From: JANMGV01 sp037440405
GTDB taxonomy: Bacteria; Planctomycetota; Planctomycetia; Pirellulales; Pirellulaceae
Direction of reading: 5' to 3'
Length of the DNA: 64,000 nt
NCBI GenBank assembly: GCA_037440405.1
Contig: JBBIUE010000015.1
Location: 9,668 to 73,667 of the forward strand
Shown here: positions 17,293 through 25,883 of the stretch, in pieces
Numbering within the stretch: position 1 is the stretch's first letter
How the letters are laid out: each line of letters opens with the position of its first letter
Position numbers and translations under genes: made by a program
The notes under the pieces: model-generated
Databases searched by the model: none
What the model saw: only the letters and a program-made list of their open reading frames with translations
Told to the model about the DNA's origin: nothing

Positions 17293-18420
17293 CTAAACGG
17301 CAGCCTGGGCTAAGGACTTTAGTGCTTCGATGCCGCGATCGAGGGTTTCGTCACTGGCGGCGAAGGAAATGCGGAAGTGAGAGTTCCTTCGGCTGAAGAT
17401 ACTGCCAGGAAGGATGAGAAGATCGCGTTCCAGTGCTTTGTTTACAAAAGCAGACGCATCTCCGCCGGGAGCTTTTGGGAAGAGGTAAAACGCACCGCCC
17501 GGAACGACCAGCTCGAAATCGTCTTGCAATCCTGCCACGATCCTGTCACGTTTCGATCGATAATCCGCAACATATCCAGACATATCCGTGTCCAATGCCG
17601 CGAGTGCCGACCACTGAACCGGCGTTGGTGCGCAGACGAAGCTATATTGCTGTAGTTTGAGAATGGTCTGCATCAACGCCGATGGGCCGTGCATATATCC
17701 CAAGCGCCAGCCCGTCATCCCATAGCTCTTCGAGAAACCGTCGATGACGATGGTTTCAGGATTATAGTTGGCAGGTGTGGCCAACTCTCCGTCAAACAAG
17801 AAGCCGCTATAAATTTCATCAGAGATCAGCGCGACGCCATGATGGTTGGCCAGCTCCGCAAGTCCACGGACCTCGTCCACCGACGCGGTCACGCCCGTTG
17901 GATTGCTCGGCGAATTAAAAAGGATCAGTTTCGTCTTCGGCGTGATCGCTTTCGCAACGTGATTGGGATCAATTCGAAAATCCGGATACGTATCGATGAA
18001 AATAGGCACTCCGCCACAGAGCTGAATCAAGGCTGGGTACATGACGAAGTAGGGATCAAACAGAATGACTTCGTCACCCGGATTGATCATCGATAACAAT
18101 CCCAGCATTAAGCCGCCGCTGGTACCGGAGGTGATAATGACTTGCCGATCGTCGTGACCGAACCTGTTATCGACTTCGTTTTGCAACCGTTCGCGAAGTG
18201 CTGGAATCCCTTGCGTTGGAGCATAACCATTCTTGCCCGCTTCGATGGCGTCGATGCAAGAACGTTTGATATTTTCTGGGACATCGAAGTCGGGCTGACC
18301 GATCGACAAGTTGATCGGGTTCTTGATCTTGGCCGCAAGATCAAAAACTTTTCGAATCCCACTGCTATCGAACGACTTCGTTCGGTCAGCAATCCATGAC
18401 TTGCTCAGGTCGGAGGTCAT
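17293..18420 (-). CDS. PLP-dependent aminotransferase class I/II (aspartate aminotransferase family)
   Basis: A 375-residue fold type I aminotransferase. Landmarks: LSIGQPDFDVPE near residues 38-49, GYAPTQGIPALRE near 65-77, TSGTSGG near 96-102, NSPSNPTGVT near 168-177, SDEIYSGF near 200-207 and the PLP lysine in DGFSKSYGMTGWRLGY near 226-241; the C-terminal arginine is in HFRISFA near 347. It transfers amino groups between an amino acid and a 2-oxo acid; the group includes aspartate, alanine and aromatic aminotransferases, and I cannot fix the substrate. Its ATG overlaps the stop of the upstream hydrolase-like gene by four bases (ATGA at 18417-18420), so the two are translationally coupled. 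Confidence 0.9.
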   Translation of the reverse strand: MTSDLSKSWIADRTKSFDSSGIRKVFDLAAKIKNPINLSIGQPDFDVPENIKRSCIDAIEAGKNGYAPTQGIPALRERLQNEVDNRFGHDDRQVIITSGTSGGLMLGLLSMINPGDEVILFDPYFVMYPALIQLCGGVPIFIDTYPDFRIDPNHVAKAITPKTKLILFNSPSNPTGVTASVDEVRGLAELANHHGVALISDEIYSGFLFDGELATPANYNPETIVIDGFSKSYGMTGWRLGYMHGPSALMQTILKLQQYSFVCAPTPVQWSALAALDTDMSGYVADYRSKRDRIVAGLQDDFELVVPGGAFYLFPKAPGGDASAFVNKALERDLLILPGSIFSRRNSHFRISFAASDETLDRGIEALKSLAQAAV

Positions 18421-19193
18421 CGAAAACCTTTCGCGCGCGATGAATCGGCAACGTCATCGCAAACTCGAATCGGTTCACCAGTCACGATCTGCATCATGAA
18501 TCGATTCGCCAGGGATAACATGGCGGTATCAAGTTCGTCAGCGGTCGGGAACTGAGCCGGATAAATCTGCAAAGCGGCCCGATGGGCCGATCGTAAAAGG
18601 TTTGCCAATTCCTGGCAGTCGCAATGATGCGAATCTTTGCCGTGCATCCACAGGAGCGGAACGGACCGAGCTTGTTTCCAATGTCGGAGGTTGTTTGGCT
18701 TGTCGGGAAATCGTCCGTTGATCGAAATCGCTCCCGCAAAGTAAGCCGGATTGCGTATTGCGATCAAGTGAGCCAGTGATCCCCCCATTCCATATCCGGC
18801 CAGAAAAATCTTGTCTCTTCGAACACTGTAATGCTCGGGAAGCGAGAGGCAGGTGCGACCGATCAGTTCCTCTGTGAGCGAAACGGAGTGGTCCGACAAA
18901 CTCCATCGAAACAATCCCTCGCCGTCTCCCGACTGAATCCCCCTCAAGCCGATACCAAGATAGTTTCGAAGGCTGAGGTGCGGGATGATCGAATCGAGTT
19001 CGTACTCGCTGCTGTCTTGACTGTGCAACCAAATCACAACCGGATAAGCATATCTGGGCTCGTAGAATTCGGGAACAAAAATGCGATTCGGAAAGTCGGC
19101 TTCGATTGTTTGCTTCCAATCAACCGATTCGTTTGCGATGCCCACGAATGAATCGGTGTTTTCGCTCAAGTAATACGATGCCAATCGATTCAT
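18417..19193 (-). CDS. Alpha/beta-hydrolase fold protein lacking the catalytic serine (pseudo-esterase)
   Basis: The 258-residue product resembles the phospholipase/carboxylesterase (AB_hydrolase_2/dienelactone hydrolase) group: AYPVVIWLHSQDSS near residues 48-61, an elbow strand KIFLAGYGMGGSLAHL near 132-147, ISINGRFP near 160 and VPLLWMHGKDS near 180. In active relatives the elbow reads AGFSQGG; here the codon for the nucleophile is GGA, giving A-G-Y-G-M-G-G. The region where the catalytic histidine should follow a YPG-GH motif reads YPAQFPTADEL, so His is missing too. The protein is thus probably non-hydrolytic and perhaps a binding or regulatory partner of the coupled aminotransferase. 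No signal peptide is seen. Confidence 0.75.
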   Translation of the reverse strand: MNRLASYYLSENTDSFVGIANESVDWKQTIEADFPNRIFVPEFYEPRYAYPVVIWLHSQDSSEYELDSIIPHLSLRNYLGIGLRGIQSGDGEGLFRWSLSDHSVSLTEELIGRTCLSLPEHYSVRRDKIFLAGYGMGGSLAHLIAIRNPAYFAGAISINGRFPDKPNNLRHWKQARSVPLLWMHGKDSHHCDCQELANLLRSAHRAALQIYPAQFPTADELDTAMLSLANRFMMQIVTGEPIRVCDDVADSSRAKGFR

Positions 19194-19300
19194 GATCGCT
19201 CCTGCTTGGATGGAAGAGCAACGAATCGTTTGGCCGCCTCAGCAAATGACAGCATGATTCGTTGAACTCGTTGGAGGAAGCTTCAAGGGTTCTAGGTGGT

Positions 19301-19328
19301 CAAGCTTGCCAGGTCAATGGCAAACTTG
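19301..19328 (-). terminator. Possible hairpin downstream of mdh
   Basis: A 10-nt arm at 19301-19310 pairs with 19319-19328 at nine of ten positions around an 8-nt loop, just after the mdh stop in the leftward sense. There is no T-tract, so it may be a processing or pause hairpin, or chance. Confidence 0.3.
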
Positions 19329-19345
19329 AACGACGATGATCGACC

Positions 19346-20299
19346 TCAGGCCGACTGCAGAAGCCCTTCCATGGATGCGACAAGGCTTTGAACAGCCTGA
19401 ACGCTCTTTTGAAAATCCGCTCGTTCCGTTGCGGAAAGACTAATCTCAATAACCCGTTCGACCCCGCGGGACCCTAACACCGCCGGAACGCCGACGAAGT
19501 AACCTCCGACGCCGTATTCGCGGTCGCAATAAGCTGCACAGGGAAGAACACGCTTCTTGTCTCGAACAATCGCTTCAACCATCTGTGTCGTCGCGGCCGC
19601 AGGTGCGTAATAGGCGCTTCCCGTCTTGAGCAATGAGACAATTTCCGCTCCGCCATCACGGGCCCGCTGAACAATTTCGTTGAGCCTCGATTCGCTGATG
19701 AGATCTCGGATCGGAATACCGCCGACGCTTGTGCAACTTGGCAACGGAACCATCGTGTCACCGTGTCCACCCATGAGCAGCGCCGAAACATCCTCGACAC
19801 TAACTCCGAGTTCCATGGCGATGAAGGTCCGATAGCGTGCGGTGTCCAATACGCCCGCCTGCCCCATGACGCGATGGGTCGGAAAACCACTGACTTTCCA
19901 GAACCGCTGTACCATCGCATCCAAGGGATTGCTGACGACGATAACAATTGCGTCTGGGCTGGATTGTTTCACTTGCTCAGCAACGCTGGAAACGATCTTG
20001 GCATTCGTGCTGAGCAAGTCATCGCGGCTCATCCCAGGTTTGCGGGCGATGCCAGCCGTAACCACGACGACGTCGCTGTTCGTGGTATCCGCATAATCGG
20101 TCGTGCCGATCAGCCGGGAATCGACTCCGATAATCGGAGAGCTCTGCATCAGGTCGAGGGCTTTACCAGCTGGCATGGATTCCGTTTGCGGGACATCCAG
20201 GAGAACAATGTCTCCCAACTCAGCAGCCATACACCAATGAGCACAGGTCGCCCCCACATTTCCTGCGCCGATGATGGTAATCTTCGCTCTTCGCACCAT
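19346..20299 (-). CDS. mdh: Malate dehydrogenase (lactate dehydrogenase-like type)
   Basis: MDH interconverts malate and oxaloacetate with NAD in the TCA cycle. From the ATG at 20299 it has 317 residues: KITIIGAGNVGATCAHW Rossmann loop at 5-21, TAGIARKPGMSRDDLL with the substrate arginines near 78-93, VVSNPLDAM near 120, GQAGVLDTAR near 143-152, and the catalytic histidine in LMGGHGDTMVPL near 172-183. The ARKPGMSR loop (Arg at the specificity position) is the malate-specific form rather than lactate. GGAGGAAC sits immediately before the ATG, which rules out an upstream in-frame start at 20347. It seems monocistronic. Confidence 0.94.
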   Translation of the reverse strand: MVRRAKITIIGAGNVGATCAHWCMAAELGDIVLLDVPQTESMPAGKALDLMQSSPIIGVDSRLIGTTDYADTTNSDVVVVTAGIARKPGMSRDDLLSTNAKIVSSVAEQVKQSSPDAIVIVVSNPLDAMVQRFWKVSGFPTHRVMGQAGVLDTARYRTFIAMELGVSVEDVSALLMGGHGDTMVPLPSCTSVGGIPIRDLISESRLNEIVQRARDGGAEIVSLLKTGSAYYAPAAATTQMVEAIVRDKKRVLPCAAYCDREYGVGGYFVGVPAVLGSRGVERVIEISLSATERADFQKSVQAVQSLVASMEGLLQSA

Positions 20300-20415
20300 G
20301 TTCCTCCAAGTTGTGGCCCATCGATGAGGTGGCCGACCAGAAGTCATTCAAAGGATGATTGAGTATGGGAATCGTTCGTGCATCGTCAAGTCGGGTTACC
20401 AAAGTTCTTGAGCTG

Positions 20416-23151
20416 CTAGCTATCTTGCGAGGAACCACTCGTCCCGTTGATTCCTTCATCGCCCGACAGGATCGTGCCTTGTTGTCGCAGCTTTGTTTGA
20501 CGAGAATCGCTCGCAAAGAACCGCACTGAATTCTTGGCAATCTTCGCTCGCGCCATGATCCAACCCCATGCCACTATCCCAATCGTAAGTAGCAAGATCA
20601 TCACGTTGAGCCAATTCAACTGCGATTTGATTGTCTCAGCGGATTGGACCGAGCTGGGGAGAATGGAGGTTGCGAAGAGGAGCGGACCGAACTGCTTTCC
20701 CGAAAATCCAGGAGCTAGCGTTGCTTGGCTCGAATAGCCCCACAAGCGGTAGAAAATTCCCCGCGCCTGCACTTCAGCCGTGGGGTACCAAACGTCTGCG
20801 TTGTCCAAGGACCGCATGGGGTCTGCGTTGAATCGCGACCCTTCAACATGGGCTAGCCATGTCGGCAGAGTCGAAGTAATCAGCGTTACTGGATATTTGC
20901 TTTCGAAGATGACTGGCTCACCGTCCTTCTTCCCCGACATCGAGACACTGACGTTTCCGATGTCCGCCATACCATCGATCTGAAAGTAAGCGTCTGACTC
21001 TGCCCACGCTTGCTCCTTACCTTCAGGGACGTAAACCCGAGTGACTCGGATGACCTTCATGGTCAATTCCAGTTCATCGAGCATTCGATTTTTTGGGTTC
21101 CTCAGCAACTCCATGAACGCTTCGGGAGTCATTCTCTGAAATGAGTCCGACGGCCATTCCTTCGTAAGTCGCAATAGAGTATAGAAGGCGTGCGACTCGG
21201 ATTCGTCCAAAGATTTGGTTTGCAGTTGCGAAAGTTGGTCGATTTCGTTCAGATCCAACCCCCAGCGCGCTAGTCTCAACCAGTTTGTGGGTAAGGGCGG
21301 AACCCACTGAGCGATCTCCAACACGCCCTCCCAACACGTCCACTGCAGTTTACTGATCAACAAGGCGCTGTCTTGGTTTCGCTGCCCCCCCACGCGCAGT
21401 CCTTGGACTCGAACCGGCTGCAGCAACTGGTTCTGATCGTTCCAAAAACGGGGGGCATTCCGAACGTAAGCATAGATAGGTGGGTCATCGTCGATGAGAT
21501 CACGCTGTAAAACCAATCGAATACAGTGCCGAGATTCAGACCAGGCTTGGTGCTCGCTCGGAACCTCGATGACTTGCATTCCCGTCACGATCGCATTCCG
21601 TTCGACGAGGGACAGATCATTCGGAAGTGGCTCCTCTCCGCGCAGCACTTGGTCAATCAAATCTTGATAGCGTTCCAGTTGCTTCAAATAGCGAAGCATG
21701 GCTGACGGCAGCGACTGATTACCTCCGCGATTCAGTACCTCCAGCAACGTCGGAGATAGCTCACTGCGACCAGTCGCAAAGCTTTGACTTAGAAGCTCAA
21801 TGAGCGGACGCAATGATTTTGGAGCTTTCCAAACGAGTCGCTCCGCTCGTGGCTGCGGAATGCCGGACGAAAGGCGATTCGGTTCTTCCGAGGGAATCCA
21901 TCGCGCTTGCGACGAGATCAAAACGGGCGCAACATCAACCCCTTGCTTAGAAGCATAGGCTAGCTTCTTCATCGGCCTTGCGTCGACTTCTAAGATAGGC
22001 TCTTGAATCGTATTGGCATCCACTGCTTGCGCGTTCATCGGCACCGGTAGCTCTGGCAATGGTTCCGCAAGATAAACGCAAATCGGTTGCGTGCTCGAGT
22101 CCGTGGGTTGAAGCCAAACGATCCAAAACTCCGTCGGCCCAAAACCGTCTCCGCTGGCCGCATGGTTGAACGGTCCGTCGGCGAGCGTCCCTCGGAACCG
22201 AACCCATTCTCCGCGATAGCTCTGAAAGTCTCCCATCAGTGATAGGGCTTCGACCATTCGTAGATCAGCTCCCGATCCTTGCAGCTGTTTCGACCTTGCG
22301 AGCTCCAAGCCGCGTCGAAACGCTGCATTCTCGACTTTGCGCCAGGGAGATGCATCGCGTAGGGTCTTCAACAGCAGGCGATCAAGTGCTTGTTCAAAGA
22401 GAACGCGATCGCTGGTGGCAAGGTTTGCGAATGACTCGACGGTTGGACCACTAAGCCATTCTCGCCAATTCGGCCAATGGAGCATGAATTGACGAAGAGC
22501 CTCTGCATCTGCCGACGTTTCAGCGGAACCTTGAAACGCGTTGTGCCAGTCATTCAACCGAGTATCCAACGATCGTAGGCGTCGCTCCGTCCATCCAACA
22601 TTCGAACTCTGCTCGCTGCTCGGATCGGAAGAAACGTCGTCGCCCCGCAACCCGAACCACCACGTGCCCAAATTGTTAATCTCGAGCTGTGAGCATTCAG
22701 CCAGTAACTGCTCCCAAATCGATACTTGCAATTCACCCAATGGATCCGACTCCGTCGTGGCACTCGTATCAACTGGCCGGTCCTCCGAGGAACTTGTCTT
22801 CAATGACGACGATGAGCTAATCGATACTTGGCCGTCCCGGTTCAAGCCGTTTCCACTGTCAACGATGGTACGAGGTCTCGGGGCCGCGTTATCGCCATCG
22901 CCCTCCGTTTCCGATTCAGACTTCGAGCTTGCATGTGGAAGCGTCGTTTCCTTTTGACCCACCACCGGAGTTATCCAACGGTCTACCCATTCATCCTGTG
23001 AAAGCTGATGCATGAGGACAAGCACGAGAGCGAGAAGACCGCACAGCTTGATGATCTTCACTGAACCGCTTGATGATTGCTGTCGCGATCGACGGTGAAG
23101 CTCGCTTTGCCCATCGGCTGAATACCATCTATCTCGATGAAACCGAACCAT
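20416..23151 (-). CDS. Large membrane-anchored hypothetical protein with two TM segments
   Basis: I do not recognise this 911-residue family. A membrane segment lies near residues 33-49 (IIKLCGLLALVLVLMHQL) after a basic N-terminus, and a second near 845-865 (LNVMILLLTIGIVAWGWIM), followed by a Ser-rich tail; about 800 residues would face the periplasm. The large domain has Ser/Asp-rich linker sequence (about 75-135), then alternating helical and beta segments; three places read like small OB-type folds: WVRFRGTLADGPF, MQVIEVP and MKVIRVTRVYVPEGK, each followed by phrases such as WIVWL or IYAYVRNAP. That pattern suggests a repeated unit. ATG 23151 is preferred to a TTG at 23190. The gene is divergent from the DinB protein gene. 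Confidence 0.7.
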   Translation of the reverse strand: MVRFHRDRWYSADGQSELHRRSRQQSSSGSVKIIKLCGLLALVLVLMHQLSQDEWVDRWITPVVGQKETTLPHASSKSESETEGDGDNAAPRPRTIVDSGNGLNRDGQVSISSSSSLKTSSSEDRPVDTSATTESDPLGELQVSIWEQLLAECSQLEINNLGTWWFGLRGDDVSSDPSSEQSSNVGWTERRLRSLDTRLNDWHNAFQGSAETSADAEALRQFMLHWPNWREWLSGPTVESFANLATSDRVLFEQALDRLLLKTLRDASPWRKVENAAFRRGLELARSKQLQGSGADLRMVEALSLMGDFQSYRGEWVRFRGTLADGPFNHAASGDGFGPTEFWIVWLQPTDSSTQPICVYLAEPLPELPVPMNAQAVDANTIQEPILEVDARPMKKLAYASKQGVDVAPVLISSQARWIPSEEPNRLSSGIPQPRAERLVWKAPKSLRPLIELLSQSFATGRSELSPTLLEVLNRGGNQSLPSAMLRYLKQLERYQDLIDQVLRGEEPLPNDLSLVERNAIVTGMQVIEVPSEHQAWSESRHCIRLVLQRDLIDDDPPIYAYVRNAPRFWNDQNQLLQPVRVQGLRVGGQRNQDSALLISKLQWTCWEGVLEIAQWVPPLPTNWLRLARWGLDLNEIDQLSQLQTKSLDESESHAFYTLLRLTKEWPSDSFQRMTPEAFMELLRNPKNRMLDELELTMKVIRVTRVYVPEGKEQAWAESDAYFQIDGMADIGNVSVSMSGKKDGEPVIFESKYPVTLITSTLPTWLAHVEGSRFNADPMRSLDNADVWYPTAEVQARGIFYRLWGYSSQATLAPGFSGKQFGPLLFATSILPSSVQSAETIKSQLNWLNVMILLLTIGIVAWGWIMARAKIAKNSVRFFASDSRQTKLRQQGTILSGDEGINGTSGSSQDS

Positions 23152-23625
23152 TTCAAGGGTGTCGCCGTTGCAGTGAAAGTGTCTGTTCAATTTTCCGCCA
23201 ATCGTATTCTAAGCGGAATCTCCCATTCTGGCAGGCGTGGTTATTGTCAGCCTGTCAACGGTGGATGTGCTGAGGACGCACCTACTCTCCTTCGGGAAGC
23301 CGAGTAAGACTAAAATGGTTATCCTCGCGTCAGAAATGAACTGGTTCCGTACGATATCGATATCGCTACCTTTGGCTGTCTGAACGAGAATTTTAGATGT
23401 TGTTGGTTCATCGTTACACTGTGTTTTGCAAGTCGATGAGTACGATCCTTCGGAGTTCTCAGGACAAGCGAGAAGTTTCCGAAGCATCGCAATAAAGGTT
23501 GAGAACCTGACTGGCAATCAACGTGTGAAATGCGGTCATCCGATCCATCCTATTACAAGGTGGAACCTTGCGAGATTGCGTGCCACGACTCGACCCATAC
23601 GACCAACAAGCAGAAAGAAGCAAAC
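23152..23625. other. Divergent intergenic region, nothing further seen
   Basis: The 474 nt separate the start of the 911-residue membrane protein gene (leftward) from the preferred start of the tandem DinB gene (rightward). The DinB frame is open from 23530, but its first 32 codons do not look like the domain. No RNA gene, strong hairpin or repeat was noticed. Confidence 0.45.
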
Positions 23626-24720
23626 GTGATTGAATCTCTTTATCAATACAACGACTGGGCACACGGGAGAATTCTGCAACTGGCAACTGGTTTGACGGAT
23701 GAACAGCTTGATCATCGACTGGAGATGGGCTTCGGAACATTGCGAGCAACACTGTTTCACATCGTAGCTGCAGAACAGATATGGCTCGAACGATGGACTC
23801 GACAACCCTGGCGTAGCTTTCCCATCGATCCTCAGGGAGCCTCTTTAGCGGAGATCGAAGAGGGCCTGCGGCAGGTTTCCGCGAAACGTCGGGAGTTCAT
23901 CGAAGCTAATCGTTTGGCAGGATGGTCTGATTCCATCACCTATCGTGACGGCAAGCAGGTTGAGCACACCAACAACCTTGCTGGAATGCTCATCCACGTC
24001 GCTAACCACGGCATCCACCATCGGGCTCAAGCGCTCTACTTTCTCAAACAGTTTGGCAGAACGGTCGCTGGCGGACTCGATTATCTCTTTTTTCGCATCG
24101 CGTATCCAACGGTTCCGCTGATAGACGAGTATGTCGAACCTATGCGACAGTTCGGATTGGAGGTGGGCAGCGGGACCGGTCAGCAAGTCGACTATCGAAA
24201 ACCATTGATGCAGGACTTTTTCGCCTATCACGACTGGGCGCTCCAGCTTCTGCTAGAGCTTGCCAAAGACTTGGATCGCGATGCCCTTCACCGCGATTTC
24301 AACATGGGTATGGGAACGATCCATAAGTCCCTTGCTCATCTGCGGGACGCAGAGAAATGGTGGTTGGGAAATTGGAACAATCAATCTTCTACCTTTCCGG
24401 CTTATCAACCACTTGAACCCATGTCGATGATCGCTGAGTCCCGAAAAGAGATCGCAACGCAACGGAATCAAATCATCGAGACTTCCGACGATGTGGCGAT
24501 GCAGCGGGTGGTGATCGCCAATCCTGGAAAAATCCGATTTCCAGTGCGGGTGATTGAATCGATGGTCCAGCTATGCTGCCACGGCACCCATCACCGCGCC
24601 CAGATCGTCAACATGCTTCGGCAAATGGGAATTCAGTCTTCCGGCATCGACTTCATTGTTTGGCTCCGAAACTTGGAAAGCCAACGTGGGCAGACCAACC
24701 GGATTGAAGGGCGAGCTTAG
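23626..24720 (+). CDS. Tandem DinB-family protein (two four-helix metal-binding domains)
   Basis: The 364-residue product contains two DinB/YfiT-type domains, at about residues 1-165 and 190-350. Each opens with the same phrase (YQYNDWAHGRILQL and FAYHDWALQLLLEL), has a first metal histidine in an LFHIVAAEQIWLERW or LAHLRDAEKWWLGNW helix, and a second pair in NHGIHHRAQ or CHGTHHRAQ. The DinB fold binds a divalent metal through three histidines and includes thiol-S-transferases using bacillithiol or mycothiol and DNA-damage-induced proteins of unknown function. All three histidines seem present in both copies. A GTG at 23626 after AGAAAGAAG gives a start matching the second domain; the frame is open from 23530. 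Confidence 0.85.
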   Translation: MIESLYQYNDWAHGRILQLATGLTDEQLDHRLEMGFGTLRATLFHIVAAEQIWLERWTRQPWRSFPIDPQGASLAEIEEGLRQVSAKRREFIEANRLAGWSDSITYRDGKQVEHTNNLAGMLIHVANHGIHHRAQALYFLKQFGRTVAGGLDYLFFRIAYPTVPLIDEYVEPMRQFGLEVGSGTGQQVDYRKPLMQDFFAYHDWALQLLLELAKDLDRDALHRDFNMGMGTIHKSLAHLRDAEKWWLGNWNNQSSTFPAYQPLEPMSMIAESRKEIATQRNQIIETSDDVAMQRVVIANPGKIRFPVRVIESMVQLCCHGTHHRAQIVNMLRQMGIQSSGIDFIVWLRNLESQRGQTNRIEGRA

Positions 24721-24933
24721 TTGCAGATTCATGAAGACATTCGAATTGAAACGTCTTTGGCTGAACCCGACATGTTAAGTTGCGAACTTCCTATCGCCTC
24801 AGTCCCTATCTCATTATGAGTCGCTTCGAACCATCAAGGATGAGGTCGCAAGACGAAATGAGATGGACCATCACGATGAGGACGGGCATTGCAGGTGGTC
24901 ACAAGCTTGACCGTCAGCACGAAATGAGTTCGT

Positions 24934-25629
24934 TCAATTACGGTCAATGCCGAGGCGGAAGGCCAGTTGATCGAATTGTGCAACGTAACGGTCGTTGCTG
25001 GAATGAACGTGTTCGGCTTCCGTGATGAAGCGAATCTTCTTGTCGACGTAGACATCATGCGAAATGAGAATCCGCTCAAAATTTTCTAAAGGCGATCCGT
25101 AGGCGATGAGCAACTTGTGTTCATCGAACTGAATCTCTTGACGCTTGGCGGGGTTGAGTACGGCGATACCGGTGCAACCATCGTTGAGAATCATCTCTTC
25201 GAAATCGTAGAGAACGCTTTTTAGCACGGGCATGTCGATATGCTCGCGGTACAAATCCTCATGTCCACCTGAGTCGCCACTGTGGCTGGTTTCCAGCACG
25301 ACATCAACAACTTCGCCCAGCGGATAGATCAGATCGATGAATAGTTCAAACAACCGTTCACGCGATGCAGCCGCCATGATGACGGGGATTTTGGTATCCG
25401 AACGAGAATCTTCATAACAGTCATGGCGAAATCCTTGCCGGGGGACGATTTGTAAATCAAACGATGGGCGGACGGCATCCGTTAAATCGAATGCGCCGTA
25501 GCGATAAACGCTGAGATGGGCTTCCAGCTCCTCGTTGGTCAGCGAATCGAAACTCGAAGACTGGGATGAGGCCGAGGTCTGTGGCTTGGACGTGGTGTTA
25601 CGACGAGGTGTACTTGGAACAGAACCCAT
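24934..25629 (-). CDS. Hypothetical protein with conserved-looking alpha/beta core
   Basis: From the ATG at 25629 the protein has 231 residues. The first 30 are Ser/Thr-rich and probably disordered; the rest alternates strands and helices, with FDLQIVPRQGFRHDCYED, RERLFELFIDLIYPLGE, VVDVVLETSHSG, LYDFEEMILNDGCTGIAVL, LLIAYGSPLENFERIL and VYVDKKIRFITEAEHVHSS as landmarks. It has no signal peptide or TM helix and no catalytic motif I can name. The block LYDFEEMILNDGCTGIAVLN is well formed and suggests a genuine folded domain. Both flanking genes point away or are separate, so context gives no clue. I cannot assign a function. Confidence 0.65.
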   Translation of the reverse strand: MGSVPSTPRRNTTSKPQTSASSQSSSFDSLTNEELEAHLSVYRYGAFDLTDAVRPSFDLQIVPRQGFRHDCYEDSRSDTKIPVIMAAASRERLFELFIDLIYPLGEVVDVVLETSHSGDSGGHEDLYREHIDMPVLKSVLYDFEEMILNDGCTGIAVLNPAKRQEIQFDEHKLLIAYGSPLENFERILISHDVYVDKKIRFITEAEHVHSSNDRYVAQFDQLAFRLGIDRN

Positions 25630-25883
25630 GGATTTGCTTTTCGCTTCAAAAACTGCAATTCGAATGGTAAACGCACATCGCTCCGGGCGAATGCACAACC
25701 AAAGCTAGGTCATCAAATCGAGCAAAACGATTAACGACACCCCGAAGTTTTCCACTTCCCCCATGATGTGGACCGCTACAATCGGCAAACTGAACGCAAT
25801 TGTTAAGTCAGCCATTCGCGCAATCTTGCTGCCGCGGACTATAATTCACTGAACCTTTCTTTGAATTCAGCAGGAACCGTTGC

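Noticed and set aside
18417..19193. Active carboxylesterase annotation
   Set aside because: The nucleophilic serine and the catalytic histidine context are both missing, so the fold match does not justify an esterase activity.
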